A DNA stretch of 64,000 bases from assembly GCF_042849255.1 (NCBI RefSeq), contig NZ_AP026866.1, positions 2,852,001 through 2,916,000 of the forward strand, written 5' to 3'. Below, piece by piece: positions 41,277-50,407 of the stretch. The notes below the pieces were generated by a model. The model worked only from the letters and a program-made list of their open reading frames with translations, did no database searches and was not told where the DNA came from. The stretch comes from Oceaniferula spumae (GTDB lineage Bacteria; Verrucomicrobiota; Verrucomicrobiia; Verrucomicrobiales; Akkermansiaceae). The position numbers were made by a program, and so were the translations under genes. The stretch's first letter is position 1, and the number at the start of each line of letters is the position of its first letter.

Positions 41277-41600
41277 TTAGTAGCCGACTTCTACAATCTC
41301 GGCGGCACGGCCTTCCTCAGCGAGGCGGATTCGATCTAAGAGATCTAGTCGTGGATCTCTCGCAGGAGCTTCGGCTACCCTTGATCCGGGGCGGATTCCG
41401 CGGCGTGGATTGGAGTAGCGCACGGCGTTGTGACCTGCGACATGCTGGCCATGGTTGTTATTGGGCCGGATATCTTGGCCGGTTCTTTCGACGGCTTCGA
41501 CACTGGTTCTCGGCTGAAGTGTGCCGACGGTGCTGGTATCGCATGAGCAAAGCATGGCAGCTGCTGCGACAGTGATGGTGGTAACGAGGGTTGTTTTCAT
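41277..41600 (-). CDS. Hypothetical lipoprotein
   Basis: A 107-residue product starting MKTTLVTTITVAAAA with lipobox LCSC (Cys20 or so), followed by a disordered Arg/Asn/Gly-rich region and a short helix at the C-terminus. No family recognised. An upstream in-frame ATG (41,645) would put the signal peptide inside the protein and is rejected. Confidence 0.7.
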   Translation of the reverse strand: MKTTLVTTITVAAAAMLCSCDTSTVGTLQPRTSVEAVERTGQDIRPNNNHGQHVAGHNAVRYSNPRRGIRPGSRVAEAPARDPRLDLLDRIRLAEEGRAAEIVEVGY

Positions 41601-41690
41601 AGTTCCGATGGGTTGGTTGTTTGCGATGGTGAATCGCTCATCCACCCAACGGACGAGGGCTGAAATTATGCAGAAAAAATGAAGCCGAAC

Positions 41691-42803
41691 CTAGCGACTG
41701 GTCTTGATCAGTGCCTCGGTCTGATCGATTATTTTCTTAATGCGAACAGCTTCTTGGTCAGCCTCCTGCTTGAAAAATTCATGGATGACTTGCCAACGTT
41801 GGTAGCGTTCTTGGTCTCTAACAAGCTGGTAAAATAGAGGCTTTACCGCGCAATAAAATCGAACCGTTCTACTTGTTAGGTGCGCGTATAGTTGTTGGGC
41901 GAGAGTGAGTAATTGTTGTAAAAGGTCAATCTCACGTCGTCCCATCTCCTGATGACGGAAGGCGCAGAACTTGTAGGTGGAAATGATGTTTCGCACGCTC
42001 TGCGCGGTATATTTTGGATTCACCTTGATGCTTGGTTTCCACGGCTTGAACGGGCCGGCGTAGTGGAGGTTGGCAGGTGAATCGAATTCGTGGGCTGAGC
42101 ATGTTGATCTCGGAACCAAGACGTTATAGCCGTCAGGTAGCAATTGATTGCGATCCGCCAGCATCCAGTTGACCTGCGCCTGATCGCGGAAACCTGTGTA
42201 GTGCTGATGCCTGATTCCCCAGTCAATAAGTTGATCTCCGAGCCTTTCTTTTCTCCAAAGCTTCAGATCGATCAGGGTAAAACCCGTGTTGATATACGGT
42301 GTCCTTAGATCAAAGTCATTGGAGTTTAACTTATCAATGTTTTGACCTTCGTCTGCTAGCGTGGGTCTTTCGGAATCGACGACACCATAAACTGGAGTGT
42401 TACCATCGAGATGGTTCTGGATTCCGCTCAAATCTTTGAGACAGAGGACATCTGAATCAATCCAGAGCGCCCAGTCGTAGTCGGGGAGAAGATCCGCGAG
42501 GATGATACGGACATAGAAAGTCGCTGAGTCCTTCAGGCCGGAAAGCTTGCTGCGGTTCTTTTCGTCCAAAGATCGCCAGTGCAGGTGAACCTCGATCTCA
42601 TAGCGCTCTGAGAGTTCGTCGGTCAGCGATTTTAACTGCTGTTGCTGCTCCTGAGTGATACCTCCATCGATAATGAAGATATTGAATACCCGAGTGTTTT
42701 TGTGGCTGGCGGTGATGGCACTTGCGACAGCCGTTTCCAAACCGATGAAATAATTGGCATCGGAGGATAACGCGAGATTCAGATAGGAGGGGGCGTCAGT
42801 CAT
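41691..42803 (-). CDS. Glycosyltransferase family 8 protein
   Basis: A 370-residue GT8-type enzyme: N-terminal LALSSDANYFIGLETAVAS, the metal-binding DSD at 116-118 (WALWIDSDVLC) and PYINTGFTLIDLKLWR. A helical C-terminal region of about 90 residues has no catalytic motif. It likely transfers glucose or galactose onto lipopolysaccharide or another surface glycan. Starts ten bases downstream of the flavoprotein gene's stop, so the two may be cotranscribed. Confidence 0.88.
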   Translation of the reverse strand: MTDAPSYLNLALSSDANYFIGLETAVASAITASHKNTRVFNIFIIDGGITQEQQQQLKSLTDELSERYEIEVHLHWRSLDEKNRSKLSGLKDSATFYVRIILADLLPDYDWALWIDSDVLCLKDLSGIQNHLDGNTPVYGVVDSERPTLADEGQNIDKLNSNDFDLRTPYINTGFTLIDLKLWRKERLGDQLIDWGIRHQHYTGFRDQAQVNWMLADRNQLLPDGYNVLVPRSTCSAHEFDSPANLHYAGPFKPWKPSIKVNPKYTAQSVRNIISTYKFCAFRHQEMGRREIDLLQQLLTLAQQLYAHLTSRTVRFYCAVKPLFYQLVRDQERYQRWQVIHEFFKQEADQEAVRIKKIIDQTEALIKTSR

Positions 42804-42812
42804 GACCAGCGA

Positions 42813-44216
42813 CTATTGATCAAGAAACTTACCTGGATTGAGAATATTGTTAGGGTCCAGAGCCTGCTTGATGGAGTGATGAGTTTGGATGGAAACCTCG
42901 CCGAGGGCTTGGTGAATCCATGGTTTCTTGGCAAGGCCGATACCGTGCTCGCCACTGATGACGCCCTTGTTCTCTATCACCCAGGTGAACAGACGGTTGA
43001 GGGCGGCATCGGCTTTTTCCTTGGTGGCTGGATCTCCATAATTGTCCACCATGATATTGGTGTGGATGTTGCCATCACCGGCATGGCCGAAACAGGCGAC
43101 AGGGATTCCGGTGTCTTTCTGGAGCTGCTGGGCAAAATTGACCAGGTCCACGAGCTTCGAGCGTGGCACGACGATGTCCTCGTTGAGTTTGGTCAAGCCG
43201 GTGTGTTTCAGAGAGTAGGAAAAATCACGGCGCAGCTGCCAGATACGATCACAGGCAGCTTCATCCGGTGCTTCATCGATGCGGATGGCTTGATGACCTA
43301 ACAAAAAGTCACGCAGGGCGGGCAGCTCGCGGGCGACAGTTTCAATGTTGCCGTCGATTTCGATCATCAGGTAGGCGTCACCGGGAGGTAACTTATCGGC
43401 CCCAAGATAATCGCGGGCAGCAGCCATGGTGAATCCGTCTGTGATTTCCAGGGCGGAAGGCAGCGTGCCTGAGTCCAAAATGGCCTGCACGGCGGCAGCG
43501 GCAGCGGTGAAATCCGGGAAGGATGCACCGAGCATGGCGCGAGTCTGTGGGTGAGGAATCAGACGCACCGTGATCTCGGTAACGATGCCTAACATTCCCT
43601 CAGATCCGACAATCAGAGAGGTGAGATCGAAACCGGTGGAGTTCTTGTGACAGCGGCCACCCGTTTTCAGAATTTCGCCCGAGGCCAAAACCACTGTCAA
43701 CCCTAACACATACTGCTTGGTGACTCCGTATTTCAAACAACGGGGGCCTCCAGCGTTGGTGGCGATGTTGCCGCCGATGCTGCATTCCTTGAGCGAGGCC
43801 GGGTCCGGCGGGTAATACCAGCCGTGTTCGCGCACCGCGTTCTGAAGCTCACCTGTGATGACGCCAGGCTGGGTGACACAGACGCCGTCGGATGGATTGA
43901 TTTCCAGAATCTGATTCATCCGCATCACGGAGACAAGAATGCCACCGTGGACTGGCACACAGCCGCCGATGTGACCTGTGCCAGCTGCGCGGGTATAAAC
44001 CGGCACATTTTCAGCCGAGGCGAACCGCATCACTGCGGCCACATCCTCGGTGGACTCGACAAATACGACGACATCAGGAAGAGCTGAGGCATGCCATTTG
44101 TCCGTGCCGTGTTCTGCACGAACCTCGTCTGAGGTGGAAATTTGATCGGGTCTCAGGAAGTTCCCGAGACCGGAGGCTAGCTGGTCGGTAGTCACGGGGT
44201 GTTTGTAACCGACCAA
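42813..44216 (-). CDS. FAD-binding glycolate/D-lactate dehydrogenase-type protein
   Basis: A 467-residue protein of the GlcD/D-lactate dehydrogenase group. FAD_binding_4 motifs VYTRAAGTGHIGGCVP and SIGGNIATNAGG lie in the first half. The FAD-oxidase C-terminal domain has CFGHAGDGNIHTNI and ends with GVISGEHGIGLAKKPW. It oxidises a 2-hydroxy acid; glycolate or D-lactate are the usual substrates. No GlcE or GlcF genes are adjacent. The start is uncertain: TTG 44,216 or GTG 44,195. Confidence 0.88.
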   Translation of the reverse strand: MVGYKHPVTTDQLASGLGNFLRPDQISTSDEVRAEHGTDKWHASALPDVVVFVESTEDVAAVMRFASAENVPVYTRAAGTGHIGGCVPVHGGILVSVMRMNQILEINPSDGVCVTQPGVITGELQNAVREHGWYYPPDPASLKECSIGGNIATNAGGPRCLKYGVTKQYVLGLTVVLASGEILKTGGRCHKNSTGFDLTSLIVGSEGMLGIVTEITVRLIPHPQTRAMLGASFPDFTAAAAAVQAILDSGTLPSALEITDGFTMAAARDYLGADKLPPGDAYLMIEIDGNIETVARELPALRDFLLGHQAIRIDEAPDEAACDRIWQLRRDFSYSLKHTGLTKLNEDIVVPRSKLVDLVNFAQQLQKDTGIPVACFGHAGDGNIHTNIMVDNYGDPATKEKADAALNRLFTWVIENKGVISGEHGIGLAKKPWIHQALGEVSIQTHHSIKQALDPNNILNPGKFLDQ

Positions 44217-44234
44217 CTCTGGGATGACAACGCC

Positions 44235-46061
44235 TTAGCGTGAAAGCACCGGCTCAAGCCATATTCCCCAGTCGGAACCGTTACCGTCACCACCGTCTTC
44301 CACGATGAGCTCGAGTTTCTTTTTGCCCGTAACGTCGACGTTGAACTGCGGTTGCTGGCCGGCTTTGATGACTCTGGAACTCCAGATTTTCTCACCATCT
44401 GCCTTGATGACGAATTTCACCGAGCCGCGGGTGTTCTCTGCGAGCCCGCAACGTCCGCTGAGTTTGTTCCACTTACCTCCGAGGGAGTAGCTGTGGTGCG
44501 CAGGCGCGTGGGCATAGATGCCGTGTTCAAAAATACGCGAGTCCGACTGAATCAGCATATTTTCCGATGGAATCTTGTTATAGAGTGGTTTGAAATACCC
44601 TACTTTGGCGGAAGTTACTGTGGTGTCTGCGAGCGCGACCTCGGTCTGGCTGGGAGGAATGGCCGCAGGCTCGGGCATGGTGGGCTTCTGCGCGAGAAGA
44701 CGTTTGGCGATGCTTGCGGTCTTGGCATTTTCCGAGGTGGAAAGTTGCTGAAGCAAGCGGTAGATCTCAGCATTGTCTCTGGCCTTGATCGCTTTTTGGA
44801 ATGGCTGGAAGCTGAAGATCAGCGAAATCTCATCGAGGTTGGCCTGGCCGTCCGCATCGGCGCTGAAGGGATAGGTGTATGGGCTGTGAGTGCCAACGTG
44901 TGAGGTGGCGTCGCCATTCGCGTAGAGGATGATCAGGCGCAGAGAGGCTTGTTTGCCAGCGGCAAATCCGGTGCAGTTGATAGAGAATGTGCCGTCTTCC
45001 TTGGGCACTGCGGTGGCGGTGGTGGCATCGTAGTTGCTGCCTCCGACAGGATCACAGTAGGCAAGGAGGGCATACACAGGTGGGCTGTTAGGATCGGTAA
45101 CTACCTTGCCGGTGATGTTGATAGCACGGTCACCTTTGCTGATTTTCAAATCAGTCAGCTCGGCTTGACCAGACAGTTCCATGCCTTTGACTGAGCCAGT
45201 GAACATCGGGTGGGAAGCGCAGCGCATGCCGCTGGCAAGGGTGAGAAATGAGCCCTTGCCTTCGCCGCGCAGATCACGACCAAAGGTGCGGTTGCCGTTA
45301 CCCATGAGGGCTATACCGAGTGCTGCACGTTCATCGGCGCGTTCGCAGTTATGTGGCAAACCGAGTGCGTGGCCGAGCTCGTGACAGACGCCTCCGACAA
45401 AGATGGAGTTGTATTTTCCGATAGATATGTGGCCGTACTGACCGTCGTGGAGCATCGGTTCTTTTTTATCCAGATGGATAGGATCTAACAAAGGTGAGTC
45501 AACCTGCCAAGCAGTGCCGCCGCGATGGTTGCCGCCGGCGTAATAGGGGCTGTTCTGGGTCATGCGCTTCTTCTCCGGATCCCAGTTAGACATGTTACAG
45601 AAAATGACGACCGTTTCCTTGGTTGGATCGATGCCCGCTTTTTGGAGGGTTGGCGTGCACTCGTTGCGGATTTTGTGTCCGTCGCCGGGTTTGTAGTGGG
45701 CGTAGGGTTTGGGTGCCTTAACCACGTGGATGCGGAGGAGCTTGTCCTCTGCGAGGTCGAGGTTAACCGTCTGTTTGCCGAAGCCAAGTGTGTCCATTTC
45801 GGATGCATAGAATTTCTGAATGATTTCCATCACTCGAGTGAGGCGCTCGCGGTACTGGGGAGCTGGTTCTCTATCAGAGGGTGTCCAATAAACGATGTGG
45901 AGCATGCGCTTCGCATCTGTCGGTGAGCCTTTTTTCCAAGCTTCCAAGATGGCGCGTGCCTGGGGAACTTGCTCAGCGATGATCTCCTTCGGTGTGGCGG
46001 CAGAGGCGAATTGCGCGCTGAGAATAGCGGCGGCGATGATAATGGATCGTTTCATTGGCAT
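44235..46061 (-). CDS. Exported metalloprotease with NPCBM domain
   Basis: A 608-residue protein with a signal peptide (MKRSIIIAAAILSAQFASA). A zinc protease domain carries HELGHALGLPH at 227-237 (metzincin-like HExxHxxGxxH). A beta-sandwich linker follows. The C-terminal NPCBM-type carbohydrate-binding module spans about 480-608 (VGYFKPLYNKIP, FEHGIYAHAP, SVKFVIKADGEKIW). It may cut glycoproteins outside the cell. ATG 46,055 is an alternative start. Confidence 0.87.
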   Translation of the reverse strand: MPMKRSIIIAAAILSAQFASAATPKEIIAEQVPQARAILEAWKKGSPTDAKRMLHIVYWTPSDREPAPQYRERLTRVMEIIQKFYASEMDTLGFGKQTVNLDLAEDKLLRIHVVKAPKPYAHYKPGDGHKIRNECTPTLQKAGIDPTKETVVIFCNMSNWDPEKKRMTQNSPYYAGGNHRGGTAWQVDSPLLDPIHLDKKEPMLHDGQYGHISIGKYNSIFVGGVCHELGHALGLPHNCERADERAALGIALMGNGNRTFGRDLRGEGKGSFLTLASGMRCASHPMFTGSVKGMELSGQAELTDLKISKGDRAINITGKVVTDPNSPPVYALLAYCDPVGGSNYDATTATAVPKEDGTFSINCTGFAAGKQASLRLIILYANGDATSHVGTHSPYTYPFSADADGQANLDEISLIFSFQPFQKAIKARDNAEIYRLLQQLSTSENAKTASIAKRLLAQKPTMPEPAAIPPSQTEVALADTTVTSAKVGYFKPLYNKIPSENMLIQSDSRIFEHGIYAHAPAHHSYSLGGKWNKLSGRCGLAENTRGSVKFVIKADGEKIWSSRVIKAGQQPQFNVDVTGKKKLELIVEDGGDGNGSDWGIWLEPVLSR

Positions 46062-46076
46062 GGGAATACGTGCTTT

Positions 46077-46745
46077 CTAAGCGCCGCGTATCACCGAAAT
46101 TGCTTCAGCCATGTCGGGGGCTTTGAAGGTGGATGAGCCTGCGACCATGACATTCGCCCCAGCGGCGGCGGCGATGGGGGCAGTCGTGGCATCCACCCCG
46201 CCATCGACTTCAATATGGTATGAGAGGCCGTTTTCATCGCGGTAAGCGGCAGCGGCTTCGACCTTGGCCATCATTTCATGCATGAAGGACTGACCACCGA
46301 AGCCCGGAACCACGGTCATGACCAGGAGCATATCGATTTGATCTAGAAAGGGTCGCGCGTGCTCGAAAGGGGTTGCAGGGTTGAGTGCCAGCCCAGCCTT
46401 ACAGCCTGCTTCACGAGTGCGTTTCAGAGTTTCCGCGACATCGTGTTCGGCTTCCAGATGCACGGTGATCATGTCTGAGCCAGCTTCAAGGAAGCGTTGC
46501 AAGTAATGATCAGGTCTTGAAATCATCAGATGCACATCGAGAAAAACGTCATTGGTTTCGTGGATGGCCTGAATGACGGCCGGGCCGAAGGAAATGTTAT
46601 CCACGAAATGTCCATCCATGACATCGAGGTGCAACCAATCGCCTCCGGAGCGGATAGCGCGTGTGGTTTCCTCCTTAATTCTGCCAAAATCGGCGGCCAG
46701 CAGGGAAGGAGCGATGATACGATCTGAGTGATGCCATTTCTTCAT
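46077..46745 (-). CDS. rpe: Ribulose-phosphate 3-epimerase
   Basis: A 222-residue TIM barrel that interconverts D-ribulose 5-phosphate and D-xylulose 5-phosphate. Signatures are APSLLAADFG, HLDVMDGHFVDNISFGP, LDVHLMI, VVPGFGGQSF and VDGGVDATT. Length and motifs are normal for the family. It could connect the AraD product to the pentose phosphate pathway. Confidence 0.96.
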   Translation of the reverse strand: MKKWHHSDRIIAPSLLAADFGRIKEETTRAIRSGGDWLHLDVMDGHFVDNISFGPAVIQAIHETNDVFLDVHLMISRPDHYLQRFLEAGSDMITVHLEAEHDVAETLKRTREAGCKAGLALNPATPFEHARPFLDQIDMLLVMTVVPGFGGQSFMHEMMAKVEAAAAYRDENGLSYHIEVDGGVDATTAPIAAAAGANVMVAGSSTFKAPDMAEAISVIRGA

Positions 46746-46817
46746 GGGTTTAGTTTGAAGTATTCGGTTTGAAGTTTGAAGTTTTATTGTCAGATTAGCG
46801 CGGTGAGCGATGATTTA

Positions 46818-47324
46818 ATGGCGGATTTTCAGACCGATGGCTTTTTTATGCAGCAGGCGTTGCGTGAGGCCAGAAAAGCATACGCAGCAAACGAGGTGCC
46901 AGTTGGGGCGGTAATCGTCAAAGGAGACAAAGTCATCGCCCGGGCGTGGAATCAGGTGGAGACGCTCAAGGATGCCACCGCGCACGCGGAAATGCTCGCT
47001 CTAACAGCGGCACAGAACGCATTAGGTGATTGGCGGTTAGAAGGTTGCACGTTGTTTGTCACCAAGGAACCATGTCCGATGTGTGCCGGGGCAATTGTCC
47101 ACTGCCGACCCGACCGAGTTGTCTTCGGTGTTCCCGATCCCAAAGCCGGTGCCGCTGGAGGCTGGATCAATTTGTTGGAAGCAAACCCTCCACTGAATCA
47201 CCGTTGTGATACTGAAGTGGGTGTGATGCAGGATGAATGCCTCGGATTGCTGCAAAGTTTCTTCCGTGAAGCCCGCGAGCGGAAAAAGGAAGAAAAGCGA
47301 CTCCGCAGGCAATCGGAGCAGTAG
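46818..47324 (+). CDS. tadA: tRNA-specific adenosine deaminase
   Basis: From ATG 46,818 the product is 168 residues. It deaminates A34 of tRNA to inosine. Zinc ligands are His56 with catalytic Glu58 (HAE) and Cys86/Cys89 (EPCPMCAGAI). PNPxxxG-like residues are replaced by PDPKAGA, as in TadA. GTG 46,803 is an alternative start. A basic C-terminal tail (RKKEEKRLRRQ) is typical. Confidence 0.94.
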   Translation: MADFQTDGFFMQQALREARKAYAANEVPVGAVIVKGDKVIARAWNQVETLKDATAHAEMLALTAAQNALGDWRLEGCTLFVTKEPCPMCAGAIVHCRPDRVVFGVPDPKAGAAGGWINLLEANPPLNHRCDTEVGVMQDECLGLLQSFFREARERKKEEKRLRRQSEQ

Positions 47325-47325
47325 A

Positions 47326-48348
47326 TTAACGACCAAAGAGCTGAGTCCAGTGGCGGTTGTGCTGCCCGAGCCCGATGCGGCGGTGGCCGGAACTGAACAT
47401 ATTCCGGTGGTGACCAGGTGAGTAGAACCAGCCCTTGTTGGCTGATAACGGATCGGTGGAACCAGCGTAGATATTTTCCCCTGAGGCCGAGGTGCCGAAG
47501 TTTTTAGCTCGGTCATTGGGAGTGCGTTTCCCTTTCACCGGTGATTCATGGGCGAAGAAATTCAGCGTCTCCATGTCTTTGGAGTGGTCACGGGCGGCTT
47601 CGCAGAGTTTGGGATCGATCTCAAGAGCGCTGAGGCCAGCCAGTAAGCGCATCATGTTCGCATCCGCCACACCTATGCGTTCTGGCTCGGGGACTTTTTT
47701 CTTTTCCGCAGTTTTGCGGTTGTTTTCCATGATTTTGAGCCCTTTACGATCGAGACCAGATAGGGCGCGAGTGACCGTGTTCTCGGCTTCCGTTAATTCG
47801 GAAACAGAAGTCTGGGTGAGAGGAATGATGGCTGTCTCGACCAGAATATCGCGTAACCGGGCAATGGCGAGAATGGTACGGCGCTTTTTCTTCTGCGCAT
47901 CATCAGCGGTGGCAATGATGTCCTTCGTTTTGGGAACGAGGAGGGAGCGAAGTTCGTCGATGGCCGGCATGCCACGTTTTTTCAGAGCCTCTTTCATCGG
48001 ACCGTCGGCGAGCCCTTGCATGGCAGCGAGCTCTTTTCGCAAGTCCCTGATGCGGTTTTTATTATTGCCGGATTTGCCACTGGCATCACGGGCGATCCTT
48101 TGAAAATCAGAGATCCAGGCATCGCGGAGTCGTGGCCAGACACGTTCGACCTTTTTGTAGAGATCGGTGACTTCTGAGTTCGGTAAATCCTCGATGGAGT
48201 CGAAAATCTCGGAAACATCACCATTATTCTCAACACGTTTGGTGAGTGCAGCCAGAAGTTCGTCCCCGGCAGTAGCCGCTTGCGACTGGTGAATTGCCAG
48301 TGGGCATAAAGTCAGGACAAGCAGCGAGGTTATCAGTGAGCGATGCAT
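47326..48348 (-). CDS. Exported CAP (SCP/PR1) domain protein
   Basis: A 340-residue protein with a signal peptide, a helical middle of about 170 residues and a C-terminal CAP domain (MRLLAGLSALEIDPKLCEAA, then HSKDM...FFAHESP, GENIYAGS, WFYSPGHHRNMF, IGLGQH). CAP proteins are secreted; enzymatic role is uncertain. Its stop lies one base from that of tadA (convergent). Confidence 0.87.
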   Translation of the reverse strand: MHRSLITSLLVLTLCPLAIHQSQAATAGDELLAALTKRVENNGDVSEIFDSIEDLPNSEVTDLYKKVERVWPRLRDAWISDFQRIARDASGKSGNNKNRIRDLRKELAAMQGLADGPMKEALKKRGMPAIDELRSLLVPKTKDIIATADDAQKKKRRTILAIARLRDILVETAIIPLTQTSVSELTEAENTVTRALSGLDRKGLKIMENNRKTAEKKKVPEPERIGVADANMMRLLAGLSALEIDPKLCEAARDHSKDMETLNFFAHESPVKGKRTPNDRAKNFGTSASGENIYAGSTDPLSANKGWFYSPGHHRNMFSSGHRRIGLGQHNRHWTQLFGR

Positions 48349-48393
48349 GATTGTTGGTAAAGCGTCGCCAAGCTAGTTGGTTCTGAAAAAAAA

Positions 48394-48422
48394 ACAAGGA
48401 GAGCCGTGTTGGCCCTCCTTGT
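48394..48422 (-). terminator. Intrinsic terminator
   Basis: A 12-bp stem with one mismatch, ACAAGGAGAGCC with GGCCCTCCTTGT, is followed on the minus strand by a long T-run. The + strand side also has six T, so it may act both ways. Confidence 0.82.
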
Positions 48423-48450
48423 GGGTTTTTTAGGTCAGGGTGACTTTTAA

Positions 48451-48801
48451 CTATCGGCGAATGGTGATCCAGCCGTGTGGTCCGCGGATGGTGAAGCTGC
48501 TGTGCGATCCATGGTGGCCGCCGTGATGACCATGATGGCCATGATGACCGTGGTGTGGTCTGACAAAGCGGTGGCAACGGTGGACGATGGGCACGCTGTA
48601 GTAGCGGTAAATCGGACGGTGGTAGCAATCGTATCCGACGATGACTCGGCGTTTGTAAACCCGGCATCCGCAAGATGCATGACCGCTACAGTAAGTGTAG
48701 CTATGGCCGACGTGGTGGTGATGAGGGGCGGCTTCGGCTTTCTCAGGCAGTGCTGTGAAGGAAACGAAGATGGTGGCGATGGTAGCGAGTATTGTTTTCA
48801 T
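48451..48801 (-). CDS. Exported His/Tyr-rich protein (paralogue 1)
   Basis: A 116-residue protein with a signal peptide ending EKAEA. The mature part has a Cys/Tyr-rich core (YTYCSGHASCGCRVYKRRV, then GYDCYHRPIYRYY) and a His/Gly-rich tail. The core is shared with the next gene. Such composition would allow metal binding or envelope structure; no function is established. Confidence 0.78.
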   Translation of the reverse strand: MKTILATIATIFVSFTALPEKAEAAPHHHHVGHSYTYCSGHASCGCRVYKRRVIVGYDCYHRPIYRYYSVPIVHRCHRFVRPHHGHHGHHGHHGGHHGSHSSFTIRGPHGWITIRR

Positions 48802-48913
48802 AGTGGTGGGTTTTGATGTTCGCTTAGTTGACGCATGATCGATGTGCGTATGCAAAAAAACAGGGGTTAATCACACCTTTTGTTAGGATGCAAATGGGAG
48901 TCGAGCACACAAA

Positions 48914-48941
48914 AAAAGGAGAGCCGGTGAGGGCTCTCCTT
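48914..48941 (-). terminator. Intrinsic terminator
   Basis: Stem AAGGAGAGCC with GGCTCTCCTT and a T-run on the minus strand. The stem sequence is nearly the same as in the terminator of the neighbouring paralogue, so gene and terminator were duplicated together. Confidence 0.82.
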
Positions 48942-48962
48942 GAGGGTAAATATTAAGGTCGA

Positions 48963-49334
48963 TTAGCGACAGATACGGACACTGCCATGACGGCCGCTGA
49001 TGACCACACCGCGGTGGCCGCTGTGTGAATTACGACGGTAGTGCGAACGGTCGTAGTGACCGCGAGGCACATCGTGACGGTAGTAGCGGCTGCTGTGATG
49101 GCTTCTGCAGCGGTGAACGACTGGCACGCTGTAGTAACGATAGATCGGACGGTGATAACAATCGTAGCCGGTGACGACACGACGTTTGTAGACGGCACAG
49201 CCACAAGAAGAATGTCCACTGACATAGGTGTAGCTTTGGCCGACGTGGCCGTGGTGTGGACGAGCTTCAGCCTTTTCAGGCAGAGCAACTAGTCCTACGA
49301 AGACGGTAGCGATGGTAGCGAGTAATGTTTTCAT
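48963..49334 (-). CDS. Exported His/Tyr-rich protein (paralogue 2)
   Basis: A 123-residue paralogue of the gene downstream. The signal peptide and core (SYTYVSGHSSCGCAVYKRR, TGYDCYHRPIYRYYSVP) are conserved, while the tail is Arg/Ser/His-rich and diverged. Confidence 0.78.
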   Translation of the reverse strand: MKTLLATIATVFVGLVALPEKAEARPHHGHVGQSYTYVSGHSSCGCAVYKRRVVTGYDCYHRPIYRYYSVPVVHRCRSHHSSRYYRHDVPRGHYDRSHYRRNSHSGHRGVVISGRHGSVRICR

Positions 49335-49421
49335 AATAATATAGTGTTTATGGTGTTCGCTTACTTCGACCCGATAACATCTGAATTTATTCAGAAAAAA
49401 TTCACCTACCCTAAAATTCGC

Positions 49422-50399
49422 TTATTTCTCAAGGGAAAGAAGCACCTTGCCATGGCGCTTTCCTTCCTGTGCCCGACCCAGTGCAGTCCTGATATCTTGC
49501 AGTGGGAAGCGGCTGTCCACGAGTTGCGTGAGTTTGCCGTCGATGACCCATTCGGCCAATTGCTTATAGACCGTACTGATTTTCTCAGCCTCCTGCTCCT
49601 TGATCCATTCCGTGGACCAATACCCATGGAGTTCGATCCGTTTGAAAATCAGAAATTTATTAGGGACTTTGAGACTTCTCATGCTCATCGCGCCGTAGGT
49701 GACATGCGTGCCCTTGGGGGCGAGTGCATCCATCAGACGTAACGCGCTATCGCCACCGACGGCATTCAGCGCCAGTGCCGGAGGTTGATCGGCGGTGACT
49801 TTTTTAACATGTTCAATCGATTCCGCATTGTCTAACAAAACAAGATTGGCCCCGAGGTCAACCAGTTCCTTGATGGGCTCTTCACGGCGGACGAGGTTGA
49901 TCGTGCGGAGTCCTAGCAGCTTGGCAATCTGGATAGCGCAGACGCCTACACCGGAGTTCGCTGCATTTTGAATGATCCAGCTGTTCTCAGGTAACTCACG
50001 AAACTGGGTGAGCATTGCCCATGCTGTTAGAGGGTTAATCTTGAGCATGGCTGCTTGCTCGACTGGTGTCTCGGCGGGGATCTTGAGAGCTGCGCTGCCC
50101 GGGCATACCACCTCGTTCGTCCAAGTGCCGACGCGCCGGACGAAGATGACTTTATCTCCTACGCTGAAGTCATCGGATCGGGACTCTAACACTTCACCAC
50201 AGCCTTCCATGCCAGGAGTGCAAGGAAGATCTGGTCGGATGCCGTAGTTGCCCAAGATAAAATTGATGTCCGCCGGATTGATGGGAGCGGCGAGCATGCG
50301 GACGCGGATTTCCCCGTCGGTCAGCGCGTGAGGAATGTGCTCCTCAAGCTCGATGACGTCCGCCGGGCTTCCAAAGGTGCGATAGGTTGATCTGATCAT
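49422..50399 (-). CDS. Zinc-free MDR-family 2-enoyl thioester reductase/quinone reductase
   Basis: A 325-residue medium-chain dehydrogenase without zinc ligands. The N-terminal GEIRVRMLAAPINPADINFI, the nucleotide-binding ANSGVGVCAIQIAKLLG and LNAVGGDSA with KVPNKFLIFKRIELHGYW fit the mitochondrial-type trans-2-enoyl-CoA/ACP reductase group better than generic quinone reductases. Function: NADPH-dependent reduction of an enoyl thioester; not certain. Confidence 0.85.
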   Translation of the reverse strand: MIRSTYRTFGSPADVIELEEHIPHALTDGEIRVRMLAAPINPADINFILGNYGIRPDLPCTPGMEGCGEVLESRSDDFSVGDKVIFVRRVGTWTNEVVCPGSAALKIPAETPVEQAAMLKINPLTAWAMLTQFRELPENSWIIQNAANSGVGVCAIQIAKLLGLRTINLVRREEPIKELVDLGANLVLLDNAESIEHVKKVTADQPPALALNAVGGDSALRLMDALAPKGTHVTYGAMSMRSLKVPNKFLIFKRIELHGYWSTEWIKEQEAEKISTVYKQLAEWVIDGKLTQLVDSRFPLQDIRTALGRAQEGKRHGKVLLSLEK

Positions 50400-50407
50400 G
50401 ATTGGTG

